NCBI GenBank assembly: GCA_963971575.1
Contig: OZ020616.1
Span: 58,882,907-58,946,906, forward strand
Length of the DNA stretch: 64,000 nt
Direction of reading: 5' to 3'
From: Liopterus haemorrhoidalis
Taxonomy: Eukaryota; Arthropoda; Insecta; Coleoptera; Dytiscidae
How positions within the stretch are numbered: the stretch's first letter is position 1; each line of letters opens with the position of its first letter. A model generated the notes under the pieces. The model was given only the letters and a program-made list of their open reading frames with translations. It was not told the origin of the DNA and made no database searches. The position numbers were made by a program, and so were the translations under genes. This document shows positions 44,735 through 56,574 of this stretch, in pieces.

Positions 44735-45290
44735 TAATAAAATATACTCCGGTGTGCATTTGTCTAGGCCCAACATCTATTTGATGTATTTATTTGGCAG
44801 CACTTCTAATTTTTCTAGGTCTACCTCCATATTTCCGTGATGAATCTATGTATGAGCTTTCATTTAGTACCCTACATGAAAATCATAAAGCCCTATACGA
44901 AATTTATCAACTTTTCAACTCTGTCATTTGTTCCATCTGTTGTAAATAATTATTAATATCCCTCGTTTCATAAAGTAGTTATGAATATTGAAAAGTTTGA
45001 ATAAATTCGTAAATTTAATTGTTGGTAGTCCCTGTAGGCGGTAATGAAAACACATTAATGTTTAAAAGCGAGTCTGTTGGTAGGACTGCGTGATAATTTC
45101 ACCTCGGGCCGTACATTTACACCGCTTTATCGCCCCCCTTAATATTCACACAATAATAACAGGCATTTTTAAATCAAGATTAAAAACACAGATTAAAACC
45201 GCTTTAATCTAACAAACGTCTTGGAGAAATGAAAATAATAAGACTTAAAAAATACTCTGAAATTAAATTCTAATATAACCAGTATATGAT
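44735..45290. other. Non-coding stretch
   Basis: 44795-44850 (TTCTAATTTTTCTAGGTCTA, CCTCCATATTTC) is inverted at 49024-49065. Both encode a GRPRKIRS-like peptide, perhaps from a Tc1-like or LINE protein. Nothing else supported. Confidence 0.4.
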
Positions 45291-45342
45291 TTTTAGGGTT
45301 TGGTAATGTCACTCATGTGTCTGTCTGTCTGTACGGTAGATA

Positions 45343-46593
45343 CCAGGTCTACAAGTATGAAATGCGGATTTTTTTCAAACTTGCTGCGCAAACAGAGTGT
45401 ATAGTTCAAAGTTTCAACACATATGGCGTTTTGTTAAGTTATCATTAAGTGTCAAATGCGTATAGGTTATAATTTGAAAAGTGATCACATAGTTTTGTTT
45501 TGCTGTGTTAAAAATGTCAAATTTTGTGCCAAATAAAGAGCATTCGCGGACAGTACTACTGTTTTGTTTTCATTTGAAAAAAACGAGAAGCTTATAGTGA
45601 ATATGCTCCATCGCAAGATACGTGTGAACGATGGTTTCGGCGTTTCGAAAGTGGTGACTTTGATCTTACAGACAAAGAACATGGAAAACCTCCAAAAAAA
45701 TATGAAGATACAAAATTGGAAACATTGCTACAGGAAGACGATAGTCAATCACAAAAACAACTAACAGAGCAGTTAGGCGTTAGTCAACAAGCTGTTTCCA
45801 ATCGCCTACGAGAGATGGGTAAGATCCAGAAAGTCGACAGATGTGTTCCACATGCATTGAATGAGAGGCAGATGGAAAAACACTTGTGAAATTTGCTTTC
45901 ACGATATAAAATAAAGTCTTTTTTGCATCGTATCATTACTGGCGATGATAAATGGATTTATTTTGAAAATCCCAAACGCAAAAAATCATGGGTGAACTCA
46001 GGCTCACCATCCACATCAACTGCAAGACCGAATCGCTTTGGCAAAAAGACAATGCTCTGTACTTGGTGGGACCAAAAGGGTGTGGTCTATTATGAATTGT
46101 TAAAACCTGGTGAAACAGTTAATACCTAACGCTACCAACAACAACTGATCGAATTGAACCATTCGCTACTCATAAAACGACCAGAATACGAAAGAGGACA
46201 GCACAAGGTAATCTTTCTTCACAATGACGTTTCATCACATAAGGCAAAAGCAGTTTGCAACACATTGGAGGCACTCAAGTGGGAAGTGCTACCCCATGCC
46301 GCTTACTCACCAGACTTGGCCCCTTCAGATTACCACTTGTTCGCATCGATGGGTCACGCACTTGCCGAGCAGCACTTTTGTTTATATGAAAATGTGAAAG
46401 AATGGCTAGATGAATGGTTTGCGGGGAAATGGGAAAGAGTTCTACTGGCGAGGTATTCACAAATTGCCTGAAAGATGGGAAAAATGTGTAACTTCTAATG
46501 GAGCATACTTTGAATAAATAAACTTTTACTGTTCTTTTGAGTTTAATGTGTTTTATTTAAAAAAAAATCCGCATTTCATACTTGTAGACCTGG
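45343..46593 (+). mobile_element. mariner (mauritiana-type), copy B
   Basis: Same TIRs as copy A; TA at 45341-45342 and 46594-46595; 1251 bp, close to full length. Confidence 0.9.
45514..46515 (+). pseudogene. mariner transposase pseudogene, copy B
   Basis: Retains the second HTH missing from copy A (QLTEQLGVSQQAVSNRLREM) and the first catalytic block ([11 protein letters not shown]). It is broken by an early deletion and frameshift near 45584, a stop after RQMEKHL (45887), CAA to TAA at about 46126, and a frameshift near 46430. The second catalytic block reads FLHNDVSSH, so the Asp is changed. Copies A and B decayed independently. Confidence 0.9.
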
Positions 46594-46689
46594 TATTATG
46601 GCCAAACGGCTAGAAAGTTGAAATTTAGAATGCTTATACTGCTATTTGACACACATATAAAATAACAAAAAGAGAGAGCAAAAAAAAAC

Positions 46690-47604
46690 GTAAATAGTAA
46701 ACCAAGTCTTGAACAATATTGATGAACAGAACATAATTTGATGTATTTTTGATTTACATAAATCTTTTTTTTTTTTAATTTTTGGTCAGGCAAATCTGTT
46801 TTTTTTTTTTTAGTCTCTCTATCTATTATTAATTGTAATAATCTTGTGGATATTTTTTGTTGAAACTGTTATTTTTACCTCAATATAGGACAAACAATAC
46901 GATCCTTTGTGCTATAATTAATGAAGTTCTTATTAATTAAGACGGCCAAACACTTCTGAACAATGAAAGCACTTTTCGAGCCAAAGGTTAACGGGCACTT
47001 TATTCCCCTATATATCGTCTCAGCTCAGATTTATTATAAAATAATTAAAAAGTCTTGAAAAAAATAAGATTAAAATTTTAAAACTAGCTAAAATGAATGA
47101 CTAAAAGTACTTAAAAATTTCTAAAATAAAAAACTCTTAATTTAAAAAAATCGTTATACACTTTATTGTGAACAAAAATAATAAAACAGAATTTTGGATA
47201 ATACTTTTTCGCTAATTATGAAACAATTAAAAAAAAATGGCATTTTGGTCACATATCGACTATAGCTCAGTCGTTGAAACAGCGCAGTTCGTTATTTTGC
47301 GTCATAACTTCAATGACAAACTTAGTGGCGAAAAAAAACTTAATCGTTTTTTTTTGCATGTGAATTATAGACTAAAATTGCTCTTTACTCTTTTATTTTA
47401 CTAAAACATACCTTTTAAAGTCATATTTAGTTTGTGTTTGATAGTCATTTTGAAGATTTACAAATTTTAAAAGTGTTTATTTAATATAGGGACATTTGTA
47501 TTGGTATCCCTGAATAAAAAGATTTTTACATTAGTCATTTAATAATACGTCTGTTGTGTTTTGAACTGACTTGTGTTCAAATATCTAACTTATAGTAATT
47601 TCTA
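46690..47604. other. Non-coding stretch
   Basis: AT-rich. A lone A-box-like word (TATAGCTCAGTCG at 47262) has no B box. No gene. Confidence 0.4.
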
Positions 47605-47607
47605 ACT

Positions 47608-47947
47608 TGATATGCAAGGGTGGAAATATAATTTTCTCTCTCACAACCAAAGGTTCGTTGACAACGTTTTGTTTTTCTTGAATTATGACATTTCTTAACG
47701 TAAATCACCCAATTTCTGTTAACCCAGTGCTGATCCTTAGCTCTGTTGTCCCAAAGAAATAAAAAACAAGGGTATTTTGTATATCCACTTTGCTGTCCAA
47801 GCAGGAAGTTTACCGTTTTTAAATAAAAAACTAAAATCAATTAGTCTGTATCTCAAAAACTAGAGCTGTTACGAAAAAGAATCAGGTATTTTTGGAATCA
47901 GCACATCAAAAATATCCAAAATAGTTCTTACTTTTCCAGCACCAAGA
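47608..47947 (+). repeat. Dispersed repeat D, copy 2
   Basis: Matches 30926-31265 in the same orientation. No termini recognised. Confidence 0.75.
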
Positions 47948-48455
47948 TAAAAAAATTATTATTAACAACACGATTGCTACTGATGTTATAATGTTTATTT
48001 TTGGGCTTTTAATGTGAATCCTGACGATATCCGGTCACTGTTTGAGTATCTCCGTTGTCAAACCTCTGTTTCGTACATGTTGGTTGTCACTGTTGTAGGT
48101 AGTAAATGTGCGTGTACGCATAAACATCGTCTAACATCCGTATTCATGCGATATCAAAGGTGGCTGCGACTACATCTTAATTTCAAATTTGTGTTTTTGA
48201 AGTGCTGCATGAAATAGGTTCGATTTGCATGTCGTAATGTCTCGACTATGTACACAGCCACTTCTGCATTATTCAGCACACAGCGACACAAACAAGAAAT
48301 TTAATTTAAAACACAAGACGAACACCATTACAACTTTATTAATTTTATAAATATTTTGGATGGAATTTCATTTTGAATATGGATTTTATTTAAATATAAA
48401 CGCTTTAAAATACCTATCAAAAATACTGGCACAGAAAATAGGATAAGGGTACCAA

Positions 48456-48688
48456 TAGGCGTGCACCCAGGAATTTTACTTTGGAGGAGCTCAGAACAGG
48501 AATTATTTAAATTTTTAAAAACTTCTAAAATACAAATGATGACCTAAAAAAATCCTCGTCTCTAGGATACAAGTGATGACCAAAATAAAAAAAAATTGTC
48601 CTTACTTATATTTTGACAGCAACCACATATTTTTGGAGCTCTTGGAGGGAGGGGTCAAGCCCGTAAGCCCCTTCTAGGTGCGCGCCTG
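48456..48688. mobile_element. hAT-type MITE (233 bp)
   Basis: Ends TAGGCGTGCACCCAGGA and, inverted, CAGGCGCGCACCTAGAA. 8-bp flanks GGTACCAA (48448-48455) and GGTACAAA (48689-48696) differ at one base. The interior contains inverse copies of the GTCATCACTT/GAGGAC words seen in the 11.2 kb MITE. Confidence 0.8.
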
Positions 48689-48879
48689 GGTACAAACACG
48701 TAGAAAGATTCTTGTCGTCGCCAATTTTTTTTTGCGACTTTTAAGTATTTTTAAGAGTAAAAACAAATCACTTATTTCCATTTATTAAATATAAGAAAAC
48801 AATTTTAAGAGCGTATTATTAATAACCTATAAAATAAATATTACATTTGCAACACTGCAGGGCACGGCGCACGATTCAA

Positions 48880-49012
48880 AACTGAAGTCAGAGTAATTCA
48901 TTTATTTTTAATAATTCTAACAACCGGTTCTCTAAGGTTTCAATAATTTTAAGAAACAGTTCGCGCGAACCGTTCCGAACCGGTCCGAACTAGTAGGATG
49001 CCATCACTGGAT
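48880..49012. mobile_element. hAT end fragment
   Basis: Rich in AACCGGTTC/GAACCGTTCC words and ending GATGCCATCACTGG, a hAT-like terminus. The other end is not identified. Confidence 0.4.
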
Positions 49013-49502
49013 TACATCATTGAAATATGGAGGTGGGAAGACCTAGAAAAATTAGAAGTGTGTAACAGGCAAAAGCTTATATAAATAACACATTGTTAAT
49101 AGTGAGAAATACGTTTCTGGAATTGAAAAAATGAAGCCTTTTATCAATATATGTCTTATTAATTTAATGAAGACAAAGAATATGCAGTGATGATACGAAG
49201 AATATGCAGAACTCTGGAATTCTTTAATTTAAATTTTATTCTGAAGAAATTGTCGTAAATTATTAATTTTTATCGACATGTTTTTTTGCAGTGACTAAAA
49301 CATTTTTATATTGTATTTTGTTTTCTTTGTTGATTTACTTTTCTTGTTGTCCTGTGCTTTTAAAGGATAATCCTTTGCTTAAATAAACGGTAAAAATGCC
49401 TCAGGATCCGCGTGAAATTACTGGCTGTTCAGAGATTTATAATGCGCTGTCAAAATCGACCAACCGTGAAAGAATTAGCGAAAAATCGATCTCAACACAG
49501 GA

Positions 49503-50279
49503 AAAAAACAAAAATTCAAAATCCAAAATCCAAAATCCAAAATCCAAATCCAAAATCCAAAATCCAAAATCCAAAATCCAAATTCAAAATCCAAAATCCA
49601 AAATCCAAAATCCAAAATCCAAAATCCAAATCCAAAATCCAAAATCCAAAATCCAAAATCCAAAATCCAAAATCCAAAATTCAAAATCCAAAATCCAAAA
49701 TCCAAAATCCAAAATCCAAATCCAAAATCCAAAATCCAAAATCCAAAATCCAAAATCCAAAATCCAAAATCCCAAATCCAAAATCCAAAATTCAAAATCC
49801 AAAATCCAAAATCCAAAATCCAAAATCCAAAATTCAAAATCCAAAATCCAAAATCCAAAATCCAAAATCCAAAATCCAAAATTCAAAATCCAAAATGCAA
49901 AATCCAAAATCCAAAATCCAAAATTCAAAATCCAAAATCCAAAATCCAAAATCCAAAATCCAAAATCCAAAATGCAAAATCCAAAATCCAAAATCCAAAT
50001 CCAAAATCCAAAATCCAAAATTCAAAATTCAAAATCCAAAATCCAAAATCCAAAATCCAAAATTCAAAACCCAAAATTCAAAATCCAAAATCCAAAATCC
50101 AAAATCCAAAATCCAAAATCCAAAATCCAAAATCCAAATCCAAAATCCAAAATCCAAAATCCAAAATCCAAAATCCAAAATCCAAAATCCAAAATCCAAA
50201 ATCCAAAATCCAAAATTCAAAATCCAAAATCCAAAATCCAAAATCCAAAATTCAAAATCCAAAATCCAAAATCCAAAAA
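49503..50279. repeat. Heptanucleotide satellite (CCAAAAT)n
   Basis: About 110 units of CCAAAAT, with TTCAAAAT and TGCAAAAT variants and occasional 6-bp units. Because 7 is not a multiple of 3 and no unit makes a stop, the array is open in several frames on both strands, giving 300-residue NPKSKIQ-type repeats. The upstream 49396-49500 segment adds an ATG by chance. No protein-coding claim is made. Confidence 0.95.
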
Positions 50280-50554
50280 AAAAAATGCTATTTCATATCC
50301 CAGGCATCCATAGTAAAACATATTATTCATCAGTACATAGTCGGAATTTTAATAATGCGGAATGTTAAAAATATACAAAATATCGTAAATATTTGCTAAT
50401 AAACTTTAATAACGTATGTATGTAGGTATAAATGTATGTAATAAATTTAGATTAATTACAGTTCCAGCTAGTGGCCACATACCACAGCAATAGCAGATAA
50501 AATTATTGGAAATTTACAAAATAATTGACAAATTATGTAACAAATATACGTCAT

Positions 50555-51960
50555 TATTCAGCCATCAAGAGACAAGTACACGTCATTTTAATCTATTAAG
50601 AGGCCGGTATACTTAATTTTTCATCCATTAAGAGGCCAGTACACGTCATTTTAATCTATTAAGAGGCCGTTGCACGTCATTTTTCATCCATTAGGACGCC
50701 GTTACACATCCTTTTAATCCATTAAGAGGCCAGTACATGTAATTTTTCATCAATTAAGAGGCCAGTGCACGTCATTTTCATCCACTAAGAGGCCAGTACA
50801 CGTTAATTTTCATCCATTAAGACGCAGGTACACGTCATTTAAATCTATTAAGAGGACTGTGTACGTCATTTTCCATCCATTAAGAGACATTATGACGCCG
50901 GTACACGTAAGTTTTAATCTATTAAGAGACCAGTACACATCATTTTAATCTATTAAGAGGCCAGTGTACGTAATTTTTCATCCGTTAAGAAGCCAGTTCA
51001 CGTCATTTTCATCCTATTAAGAGGCCATTATACGTCAATTTTCATCCATTAAGATGCCGGTACACGTCATTTTAATCTATTAAGAGACCAGTACACGTAA
51101 TTTTAAACTATTAAGACGGCAGTGTACGTAATTTTTCATCCATTAAAACGCCGGTACACGTCATTTTTCATCCATTAAGACGCCAATACACGGCACTTTT
51201 CATCTATTAAGAAACCATTACGCGTAATTTTTCGTCTATTAAGAGATCAGTACACGTCTTTGTGGTGTTTTTAAGAGGCCAGCCCACGTCTTTATGGCCT
51301 TTTTAAGGTCAATACAGGTCATTATTCAGCTATTAAGAGACCAGTACACGTCTTTTTTAATTTGTTAAGAGGCCAGTTCACCGCATTTTTCATCCATTAA
51401 GACGCGGACACATTACATTTTTCATCTATTGACAAACCATTACGCATAATTTTTTCCGTCTATTAAGAGACCAACACACGTTTCTATGGGGGTTTTAAAG
51501 GTCAATATAGGTCATTAATCTAGTTATTAAGAGAACAGTACACTTAATTTTTAATTTGTTAAGAGGTCAGTGCATGGAAATTTTCATCTATTAAGAGGTC
51601 AGTACACGTCACTTTTCATCCATAAAGAGGTCAGTACACGTCAAACTTCATCCATGAAGACGCCGATACACGAATACACGTCTTTGTGGAGATATTAACA
51701 CGTCACAATTTAACTTTGATGCGGCCAGTTTTTTGTTGTAAAATACCATTACATTCTGAGTTTTTAAAAGGCCAGTACACGTCAATGTTAGGCCTTTAAG
51801 AGCCCAATACGTGACATGTTTGATATATTAAGAGGCCAGTACAGATTATTTATCAGTAAGAGAAATGCCAGTATATAATAATGTTAGATTAATATGAGAT
51901 CAGTGCTCTTCATCATTAAGCTATTCAGATGCCAGTACACATCAAGAAAGTTAAAGAAGC
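50555..51960. repeat. 31-33-bp minisatellite, about 40 diverged units
   Basis: Unit consensus: ATTAAGAGGCCAGTACACGT then CATTTTTCATCC. The AAGAGGCCAGTACACGTCA core is best conserved; the spacer varies in length. The core contains ACGTCA, a CRE half-site-like word. Units diverge more toward the right end. No open frame. Confidence 0.9.
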
Positions 51961-51984
51961 AAAACACGTCTTTATTTGTGCTAT

Positions 51985-52306
51985 TTTCACCTTTTCACTG
52001 TTCATCCTGTTTGTAAAATCTTTAACAAATATTGAAATTTCCTCAAATAAACACTTTCCTGACTTGGGTAAAATCTCATGTATCCAATTATAGGCAGTTC
52101 TGTTGTCGGCTGGCGGAGCTTCTTCGTTCTTCCCCGAGCGACTGATCAGTCGTGAGACCGCGACATTTCCTACCGCACAAATTGGATCGAGAGCTCTTGA
52201 CATCACAGCCGTACTGTCTCCAGAGGCGTACGTGAAAAACTACCCTTATTACTCGAAAAATAATTTTATTGAGATTGAAAAATCTTATTACGAGATGAGA
52301 ATTTAG
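51985..52306. other. GC-richer open block, possible exon, strand unresolved
   Basis: Both strands are open. Minus (about 52236-51990) gives MSRALDPICAVGNVAVSRLI... to NRMNSEK before a donor-like AAAAGGTGAAA. Plus (about 52096-52306) follows an acceptor-like TATCCAATTATAG and gives SAGGASSFFPERLISRETAT... to a stop at 52306. The base composition stands out from the AT-rich setting. I do not recognise either peptide. Confidence 0.35.
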
Positions 52307-52353
52307 TTTGACAACTTAAAATATGCTTAGAATATTAAAACCAAGTTTTTTTC

Positions 52354-52485
52354 GACGAGGTCATTTCATAAATAATCCACACGATTCTTTTGTATGTTAT
52401 ATGTATATTTTTCTTACAGTATTTTTTAACAATCCTTCAATATAGTCTCCCTGCTTCTCAATAACTTAGTCCCAACGTTTGGGCG
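52354..52485 (-). pseudogene. mariner 3' end fragment
   Basis: TIR-like CGAGGTCATTTCATAAATAA is followed on the minus strand by the C-terminus of a mariner protein (KRWD, stop, VIEKQGDYIEG). About 130 bp remain. Confidence 0.6.
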
Positions 52486-52489
52486 CTGT

Positions 52490-52565
52490 GTGCGTGTCTG
52501 TCTGTGTGTGTGTGTCTGTGTTTGTGTGTGTGTGTGTCTGTGTGTGTGTGTGTCTGTGTGTGTAT
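52490..52565. repeat. (GT)n/(GTCT)n microsatellite
   Basis: Mixed GTGT and GTCT units, directly after the mariner fragment. Confidence 0.9.
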
Positions 52566-52660
52566 ACACGATAACTCAAGAACGGTTTAACTCAGAGAGT
52601 TCGTTCTGGTTTTAAAAAAATTTCCTAATAATTGTGACGAACCCTATTGTTTTTTTTATA

Positions 52661-53222
52661 AAAATTGATGTGAAGTGTGAATATTCACACATTTCAGGGT
52701 TTCGCAGGTATATAATAAGTGAAGGCGGTATGCTTAGTGTGTAGGACAAATTTTACTTTGTAGTAATCACGGCAAAATGAACGATATTTTTAAAATAATT
52801 TATCGTCTGTTAATCATATAATAAGATAATTATTAAATTTACGCTCTTAAAAATTAAATACAACATTTGTCAAAATATAACTAGAATTTTGACAAAATAA
52901 TTTCAACATAATAAAAATGCAAAAAAAAACAGAAAAAATAAAATTCACTCAGTATTCGAACTCGAAAAAAATCGTTTACCAGCGAGTTTACACCAGTGCT
53001 CTAACCAATAACGCCATCGTACGCCTTGCATGTGAGTGTCTTACATTGGTATAACTTTTGTACTTTGTGAACCAAAAACCACAAAAAATGCGTTATTTTC
53101 CGAAAACATAATCTGATCAAAAATTCCTGTTGTACTATTTCGGTTCACACCAATATACATTACTTAGATTTTTTTTAGATTTTTAGTTTTAACCATCTGG
53201 GCTACAGAGTGTGGGACAAAAT
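52661..53222 (-). mobile_element. HINE-like element, 3' half
   Basis: Hairpin terminus at 52661-52712 and body up to CAGAGTGTGGGACAAAAT; the microsatellite end is missing. Very close to the copy at 38413-38960. Carries the tRNA-like module at 52940-53025. Confidence 0.85.
52940..53025 (-). other. tRNA-like module
   Basis: Minus strand: GGCGTTATTGGTTAGAGCAC (D-arm and A-box-like, one-base shift) and CGAGTTCGAATACTG (B box GTTCGAATAC). Same element position as the others. Confidence 0.55.
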
Positions 53223-53379
53223 TTAAAAAAAATAAAATTCATGACTATGAAACCAAAGCCTTGGACAAAAATAGTATAAAACATAATTTGATCTATTTTC
53301 GAAGATTTACATAATTCTTTTTAATTTTTAATAAAAAAAAAATTTTTTATTTTTTTTTTATTATTATTTTTTTATGGGA

Positions 53380-53762
53380 TGTCAAGTCTAGCGGAGGCCT
53401 CCCTTCGCCACTGGTTTAAACTGATGAGCAGAAAAAAATCGTAATTTTTTAACTGATAAGTTAAAAAAAAATGCGCTTCTATTATTTCGGGGGGGGGGGG
53501 GGTTGAACGCCCAGAAGCCCCCCACAGTGGCCTTGGTATGTTTATTACAAAATAAGGAATAAAATGTTCTTCTAAATTATAGTGGAAAATAAATTTCTAA
53601 TACAAATAAAAGCATTTAAAAATATATCATTCGGTACTGAACCGAAAACCGAAAAAAAACCGTTATTTTTGCCGGAACGAAAACCGGAACCAAACCGATA
53701 TTAATTTTTTTAATTGAACCGGGACAAAAACCGGAACGAATAAAATAACGTTTCGAAGCCCT
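53380..53762. mobile_element. hAT-like remnants
   Basis: 53590-53762 is full of ACCGGAAC/AACCGAAA words and ends CGAAGCCCTGG, a hAT-like terminus (CAGGGCTTCG). Similar words occur at 61690-61800 in inverse orientation. 53480-53495 is a run of about 15 G. 53395-53420 resembles the remnant near 29399. No TSD was assigned. Confidence 0.4.
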
Positions 53763-54460
53763 GGTTTTTGCTTTATCTAGAAAAAGAGGTAGATCATTAA
53801 CGTATATTAAGAATAACAGAGGCCCAAGAATAGACCCTTGGGTTACACCGCATTTATGAGTTCCTCAGATTTCACTTCATTAGATAATACATACTGTTTC
53901 CTGTTGATTAGATATGACTGTAGGAAGTTGGAGCTGTTCGTACTTATGTTATAGAATTTTAACTTTTTATGAAAATATCATGAGACAGTCAAATGCTATG
54001 ATACCCCTTGTCAAATCCGTTTGTTATGAATTGGACGAATTCTAAAATTACACTACTTGTAGACCTTCCAGCTCTAAAACCAAACTGACTATTATTTAAT
54101 AAATTGTTAATCTCGAAATGTTCCAATAACTGCGTAAATAAAATTTTCTCAAGAATTTTCGAGAAAACTGGTGTAACGGATATGGGCCTGTAGTTGTTTA
54201 AATCATCCCTATCTTTTCCTTTATGAACAGGTATTGTATTTGTTATCTCTTGGAAGTTAAAAAGAGGTGCATTAAAAATATGTTTAACTGAATTGACTAT
54301 TTGTATTGGGTCTGTGTTGGTTGCTGATAAATTTGTAATTAATTTCTGTGGGATATTAATGGAGGAATTGTGTTGGTGAAATAAAAACTTCAATCGACAA
54401 TGAGACAAAATTTTCTTGGTATTTGTTCGTGACGAGTTACCTCTGCTGAGATCCAATCAG
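53763..54460 (-). pseudogene. LINE reverse transcriptase fragment
   Basis: The 155-codon frame (54456-53989) has the RT entry motifs KGKDRDDLNNYRPIS and NSQFGFRAGRSTSS. Frameshifts then lead to GVTQGSILGPLLFLIYVNDL at about 53850-53790. The catalytic YADD box and all downstream parts are missing. Jockey/CR1-type by motif. It may be the same family as 22.2-23.5 kb. Confidence 0.8.
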
Positions 54461-54937
54461 ACAAAGTAGAAAAAGATATCTGGTAATTATTAGAGAGAAA
54501 ACCGTTTGCAATACGCACTCATCTAACGTTGATTACCTTCTCATTTTCACCCAGAAGATAATTTGATTTGCTCTCTGTCTGGATAGTTTGCGACTCAACT
54601 TCATACAAAACCATTATCCTTAACTATTTCACAATCCACGTGTTAAATAAACAACAAAATCCAATTGCTAACTTAGATACCTATTTAGAACCTATCAAAA
54701 TTTAAAAGAAATTATTTTAAAATGTAATTATAAAAACGTTTTAAATTATTAATGAAGTTAAAATTCGAAGGATGATCTTTTGTCAGTGATTCATTATGAT
54801 AATTGAAATATTTCTTCTTCTTTTAGATTCAATTAAGTGTTCTATATTATGAGAGTACCCAAGGAAATTCTGAACTAAAAAATTCTAATTAATGAAAGTG
54901 ATCTTATAAACTCAAATTTCATATCTAGACTATTATT

Positions 54938-55175
54938 TTAAAGGTTTTGTAGGTATAACCACCAAAAAACCCTTATAACGTCACTCTTGTATCTGTCTGT
55001 CTGTAGGATAGAATTTGTAGTTAAACGGATGAACATAGAAAGTATAAATTTGGCATACTTGTACAACTCTTCGACCCACATAGAGAAAAACTAGAGAAAG
55101 TTCAAAAAAATACATCCCGAGATAAATATAAACAAATATGTATTTAATGAAAAAATTATATTTTAACACGGCCAA
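54938..55175 (+). mobile_element. HINE 5' fragment
   Basis: Start box GGTTTTGTAGGTATAACC, short GTCTGTCTGT, then TTGGCATACTTGTACAACTC. The 3' part is missing. Confidence 0.75.
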
Positions 55176-55667
55176 AAAGTAGATCTTTTTGGCAAAGGTG
55201 CACATTATATTTTTTGGGCGACCAAACGTAATTTTTATTATAAAAATTAAATGTATTTATTTACATTGGATAATTTATGGTTACTGAACAATTATTACAA
55301 TTATAAATGTTTGACTGTCAGTTGTTTCCGTGTAACCATGGAGATCTTGTAACTTAAGAAATGACACATAGATGGCTCTAGCATCTAGCGGCCAAAAAAA
55401 TAAACTAATCGGTCTGGACCAAAAAAGATTTAGTACTTGATGATGAAAAAGAACTGTTTTTGAAATGGTCGTCCAAAAAATCATTTTTTTAAAGGTTTTT
55501 TTTCTGCCAAAACAATGTAAAAATTTTGCCAAAAAATAAGACAAAACTAATATTTGGGATTTTTGAAGTTAAGATCACGAATTGACTTGTTAGGTTAGAG
55601 ATCGTTGTGTATCCCCCAGTAGCGTATGTATTATGCTTATGGAAACTATGCAATAATGAAACACTTA

Positions 55668-56075
55668 CAGTCTGTTCCAAACGGTTACGCGGAACTAAAT
55701 GGGAATTTAGTTCTTTTAGGTTGTCACGAGAAGGGACCTTGCTTGGGTTATTTCATTTTTCACGTTGGGATGTCAAAATTTAAAATTCCAACAATGAAAC
55801 CATGGAAACGAATGACATATGTCAAAATTAAATATATTTTTTTTTATATTTTAATGACAAAAAAATAAATAAATGGGAAATTTGTATTAAGAATGACACA
55901 AAAAATTAAAATATAAAGAAAATGACATTTTAAAATGATATTAACTTTAACAAAAAAATGTTTAATGTAAGTATGATTTACAAAGCTTAAACAAAACGGT
56001 CGAAAGGCACGATTTAAACGATGAAAGTAACTAGATTGCAAAATCTAGTTCCGCTTAACCGTTTGGAACAGACCG
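55668..56075. mobile_element. TA-flanked MITE (408 bp)
   Basis: TIRs CAGTCTGTTCCAAACGGTTA and its inverse (CCGTTTGGAACAGACCG), with TA at 55666-55667 and 56076-56077. Remnants lie at 13.9-14.0 kb and 11.57-11.65 kb. The 80-codon frame inside has no domain. Confidence 0.8.
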
Positions 56076-56574
56076 TATGAAACTTTTTTTTAACATTTTT
56101 TACATTTTTTTAATAGTCACCAAAAACACGCATTTTATGTACAAAATCAAGTGAAATATAGTACTGTTTTTTTAACAGTCGTAGTAAAATATATTTAAAT
56201 TTCCATTTTACAAAAAAACCACTTCAAAAGTTGTATAAATAAATAATAAAATAAGACGGCAGGATATTATTCAAATGGCTAAGATTTCGAAACATTTTTT
56301 TACCGTTCAGAATAGTCTTTTAACAGAGACTGGGTAATAATAACGAACATTTAGTTCTATATAAGCTACAGAAGACTAAATTCCACAGATGAGAATCAAC
56401 TTCATAAAAAACGGTGGCACTAAAACAGTGGGAACGGCATTGTGAGATCGACATTATCACCGCGGAACCTAAAGACAAAATCAAAATAATCATAAATTTT
56501 GAAATTCCTATTTCGAGAACGGTAAAAGTTAGAGACCTGCGGTGTGATTTTGTAGAATTCTCATTGATCTCTAA

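Larger units (their letters stand above)
45290..46690 (+). mobile_element. HINE 5' fragment interrupted by mariner copy B
   Basis: The HINE start box and GTCTGTCTGTCTGTACGGTA repeats end at 45342. The family resumes at 46596 with GCCAAACGGCTAGAAAGTTG. The mariner is therefore younger than this HINE copy. Confidence 0.8.

Noticed and set aside
47262..47292. Lone tRNA A-box-like sequence (TATAGCTCAGTCG)
   Set aside because: No B box or stem structure follows; probably chance or a very old fragment.
49396..50368. Long open frames (305 and 318 codons) with NPKSKIQ repeats
   Set aside because: They are a consequence of the stop-free 7-bp repeat, are open in several frames at once, and the antisense is open too. 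The upstream ATG segment has no domain.
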